In this document: positions 51,678-56,007 of the stretch, one piece after another
Layout: every line of letters begins with the position of its first letter
Position numbering within the stretch: position 1 is the stretch's first letter
Assembly: GCA_937146645.1 (NCBI GenBank)
Contig: CAKZRQ010000047.1
Span: forward strand, 1 to 56,007
Source: an uncultured Cyclobacteriaceae bacterium
GTDB lineage: Bacteria; Bacteroidota; Bacteroidia; Cytophagales; Cyclobacteriaceae
Direction of reading: 5' to 3'
DNA length: 56,007 bases
Made by a program: the position numbers and the translations under genes
The notes under the pieces: generated by a model
Databases searched by the model: none
What the model saw: the letters and a program-made list of their open reading frames with translations, nothing else
What the model was told of the DNA's origin: nothing

Positions 51678-52427
51678 TTAAGCGTTTGCTGCTTTAGCCT
51701 TAGCAGTTTCAGCAATAGCTACTGAATAAATTACTAGACCAAATCCAATTTTGTTGATTGCGTCAGCAAGGTTATAGAACAAGTCAATAGAGCTTACTTC
51801 GAACGCACCTGACAATAGGTTTCCAGGAAGTACCATGTATCCGATTGGATAAATAGACCATCCAAGAGTAATAAAGATTTTCAATAGGAACATTGCTCTT
51901 CCTAACGCTTCGCTATTTGAGCTCTTAGCGAGCTTAGCGACGTCGCCTGCGAATACCTCATATACAATGTAAAGGTAACCCACAGTAGACAATACTCCCC
52001 AGAATACGTTGCTGTCAATTCCAGATGTCTCGCCAATAAAACCAGTTACAAGCATAACAGCAGAAGCAAGAATCAACTTAAACAAAGTCGAACCCTTTGC
52101 TCCAAATGGCTTGGTCAACAGATAAAACTCCACACACATCAATGGAACTGTTAAAGTCCAGTCCACATATCTGAAGGCAGTTGGACTTTCACCCGTAGCC
52201 AGGTAGAAGTCTCTCATGTAGTAATAATGGACAGCAGCAATACCTGTAATCAATCCTGAAACAAGTAATGACATCTTCCATTTACCTTCTACGGAACCTC
52301 TTTCCACAAAGAAAAAGACGGCAGAAGCGAACATAGCCATATAACCTATAAAGAAGGTTATTGCTATCGGGTCAGCATTAATGATCTTGTCCAAATTGGC
52401 CAGATCTGCAGCGATGGTAAAGTTCAT
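51678..52427 (-). CDS. Proteorhodopsin-type light-driven proton pump, 249 aa
   Basis: Seven-helix microbial rhodopsin. The helix C motif is D89-T93-E100 (RYVDWTLTVPLMCVE), the DTE pattern of outward proton pumps: Asp89 accepts the Schiff-base proton and Glu100 donates. His67 (VHYYYMR) corresponds to the Asp-paired His of proteorhodopsins, Lys226 (DAINKIGFG) binds retinal, and Met97 is at the spectral tuning position, as in green-absorbing Bacteroidota forms. Gly144 (VFWGVLSTVG) is at the position of the xanthorhodopsin fenestration glycine. I chose the ATG at 52427; an in-frame ATG at 52493 would add 22 residues without a clear signal peptide. crtY and blh follow on the same strand. Confidence 0.97.
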   Translation of the reverse strand: MNFTIAADLANLDKIINADPIAITFFIGYMAMFASAVFFFVERGSVEGKWKMSLLVSGLITGIAAVHYYYMRDFYLATGESPTAFRYVDWTLTVPLMCVEFYLLTKPFGAKGSTLFKLILASAVMLVTGFIGETSGIDSNVFWGVLSTVGYLYIVYEVFAGDVAKLAKSSNSEALGRAMFLLKIFITLGWSIYPIGYMVLPGNLLSGAFEVSSIDLFYNLADAINKIGFGLVIYSVAIAETAKAKAANA

Positions 52428-54723
<2,296 letters not shown>

Positions 54724-54741
54724 TCCGGAATTAAGAAGTTT

Positions 54742-54768
54742 AAGGGAAGCAATTGCTTCCCTTTTTTT
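54742..54768 (+). terminator. Terminator of gyrB
   Basis: Stem AAGGGAAGC / GCTTCCCTT with AATT loop and a seven-base T run, 18 bases after the gyrB stop. Confidence 0.88.
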
Positions 54769-54843
54769 ATGCATAAAACTCTAATTATCAGACAATTTTT
54801 TCAGTCTATTTTCCATATTTGTGGCTTGAAAATTTGAAAACTT

Positions 54844-55746
54844 ATGAAAAAACTAATTACAACTGTATTTGTATCATTTTGTATTCTCTTTGCCGTACAT
54901 GCTCAAGACGAAACCACTACTGAAGAGACTAAACAGGATACGACTTATTGGTTAAAGGAGACCAATGGAGGTCTTAATCTGAATCAGGCATCATTCAGTG
55001 GTAATTGGACTGGTGGGGGTGTAAATTCTATCGCTTTAGGCACTTACTTTTTTGCTAGGAGAAATTATAAGAAGGATAAGTGGTCTTGGGATAATACTCT
55101 TGATTTACTTTATGGGGTAGTAAGAAATCAGGGAGAGGATGTAAGAAAATCAAATGATAGAATTTTTATAGACTCAAAAGTTGGTCGACAGATAAATGAA
55201 CGGTGGAATTACTTCGTGTCCGTTAATTTCCTTTCTCAATTTGCACCTGGATATGACTTTGGGGATAATGACCGGACATTAATTTCAAAGTTTATGAACC
55301 CTGCCTATCTGACCACTGCTATTGGTATTGAGTATAAGCCAAATGACGATTTTAGTCTCAGGATTTCTCCTTTTTCTCCTCGTTGGACATTCGTGACCGA
55401 CACTGAATTATACTTAAATGTTCCAGATAACTATGGGGTAGAGATAGGAGAGACGATAAGGACAGAAGCAGCTGCCTTTAGTTTGCTTTTGGACTATAAC
55501 AAGAAAATTTCAGAGAACGTCATTTTCGTGACACGATACCAGATGTATGCGAATTACCAGAACTTTGCATTTAATGCGATTGATCATCGTTTGGATCTGG
55601 CCTTGACGGCCAAAGTTTCTGACCTCATAAATGTCTCTTTAACCAGTTTAATGATCTATGACCTCGATCAGGATGCGGATATCCAGTTTAGTCAGGGCTT
55701 GGCATTAGGCATTGCATTTAGCAGAAGTACCTTCCCCGAAGAATAA
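54844..55746 (+). CDS. DUF3078 secreted protein, 300 aa
   Basis: Signal peptide (to VHAQ near residue 21), then a beta-rich protein with alternating aromatic/polar residues: WLKETNGGLNLNQASFSGNWTGGGVNSIALG, expressed as the family start near 35-65, DKWSWDNTLDLLYG near 78, and DFSLRISPFSPRWTF near 175. I recognise it as DUF3078, a Bacteroidota family probably forming an outer-membrane or surface beta-barrel; it has no known biochemical role. The C-terminus (FSRSTFPEE) is not a typical T9SS domain. Single gene with a good terminator; upstream 76 bp have a near-match CATATTTG to the -7 box. Confidence 0.85.
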   Translation: MKKLITTVFVSFCILFAVHAQDETTTEETKQDTTYWLKETNGGLNLNQASFSGNWTGGGVNSIALGTYFFARRNYKKDKWSWDNTLDLLYGVVRNQGEDVRKSNDRIFIDSKVGRQINERWNYFVSVNFLSQFAPGYDFGDNDRTLISKFMNPAYLTTAIGIEYKPNDDFSLRISPFSPRWTFVTDTELYLNVPDNYGVEIGETIRTEAAAFSLLLDYNKKISENVIFVTRYQMYANYQNFAFNAIDHRLDLALTAKVSDLINVSLTSLMIYDLDQDADIQFSQGLALGIAFSRSTFPEE

Positions 55747-55852
55747 TTAAAAAGTACAATTTTTTATTTGGGGTTTTGATTCTTTAATATTTATAATATA
55801 TTTGAATTCATTGTGGTAGTTAAATAATAGTTGGTTTAGTTTTCAAATAAAG

Positions 55853-55878
55853 AGCAGGAGATTTTCTCCTGCTTTTTT
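55853..55878 (+). terminator. Terminator after the DUF3078 gene
   Basis: Perfect 9 bp stem AGCAGGAGA / TCTCCTGCT with TTT loop and a T run, about 107 bases past the stop codon. Confidence 0.85.
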
Positions 55879-55900
55879 ATTTTAATTCTTTGAAAAGTGC

Positions 55901-55930
55901 AAAAAAAAGCCCTGAGAAACTCAGGACTTT
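55901..55930 (-). terminator. Minus-strand terminator for a gene entering from the right
   Basis: On the minus strand an 11 bp stem with one G-U pair (AAAGTCCTGAG / CTCAGGGCTTT, loop TTT) is followed by five or more T residues. It implies a leftward transcript whose gene begins outside the window. Confidence 0.8.
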
Positions 55931-55974
55931 TGTACACGCGGAAGGTGTGAAAGTCATTCTTGATATTCAGTTAG

Positions 55975-56007
55975 TTAGGGCTGGATGTTGAAACCAGGTT
56001 GAAATAT
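55975..56007 (-). CDS. Possible C-terminus of a gene beyond the right edge
   Basis: The minus strand reads IFQPGFNIQP then TAA in one frame, ending 45 bases ahead of a minus-strand terminator. All three frames have a stop nearby, so the frame choice is a guess based on position. Confidence 0.25.
   Translation of the reverse strand: MFQPGFNIQP

Noticed and set aside
55931..56007. Small structured RNA upstream of the right-edge terminator
   Set aside because: Only a weak ACAC/GTGT hairpin is visible; a gene end fits as well and the sequence is cut by the window.

Overview
The window looks like a chromosomal segment of a marine Bacteroidota, most likely order Cytophagales and close to Cyclobacteriaceae/Algoriphagus. 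The evidence is the moderate-to-low GC, paired TTTG and TANNTTTG promoter boxes (the Bacteroidota sigma-A type), giant secreted proteins with PKD, SprB-like and CHU_C-type C-terminal modules, DUF3078 and DUF5996 proteins, class III-like sirtuin, and a Bacteroidota-style proteorhodopsin with lycopene cyclase and Blh. The genus is inferred from gene content only.

Layout. 1-11240: the N-terminus of a Tat-exported protein at the left edge, a secreted protein of unknown function, then a long minus-strand block: topA, a CarboxypepD-regulatory-like protein and a sirtuin, followed by a tightly packed DUF5996 / flavin monooxygenase / YfcC-type carrier / aldo-keto reductase / MFS transporter set. 11363-20160: SixA-like phosphatase, DUF1080 protein, zinc peptidase, an aberrant Nramp homologue, alpha/beta hydrolase, rmuC, and trkA-trkH for potassium uptake. 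20157-28778: Lhr-type helicase with ATP-dependent DNA ligase, two lipoproteins, a small membrane protein, an RlmI-like methyltransferase and a YbiT-like ABC-F protein. 28943-36266: two tandem paralogous ~1,040-residue secreted proteins and galE. 36298-38559: ggt, a tRNA-Asp with promoter and terminator, and a wrecked second tRNA-Asp copy carrying two palindromes. 38559-42831: accA, then a four-gene translationally coupled set (metallo-hydrolase, patatin, acyltransferase, beta-lactamase-like protein). 42828-49635: penicillin acylase, class III aminotransferase, SDR, and an acyltransferase/GNAT pair resembling the glycine/ornithine-lipid enzymes. 49616-52427: blh, crtY and proteorhodopsin. 52765-55746: gyrB and a DUF3078 protein.

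How it works together. The clearest physiological unit is light-driven proton pumping: CrtY makes beta-carotene from lycopene, Blh cleaves it to retinal, and the rhodopsin (D89/T93/E100, K226) uses it. The rhodopsin has glycine at the position that opens a side window for a carotenoid antenna in xanthorhodopsin. The rest is mostly housekeeping, envelope lipid metabolism and secretion. I see no CRISPR array, prophage, insertion sequence, rRNA or recognisable defence island. The least explained items are the tRNA-Asp pseudogene with its two hairpins, the Nramp homologue that has lost its metal ligands, the beta-lactamase-like protein with SxxR instead of SxxK, and the five-gene monooxygenase/transporter set.
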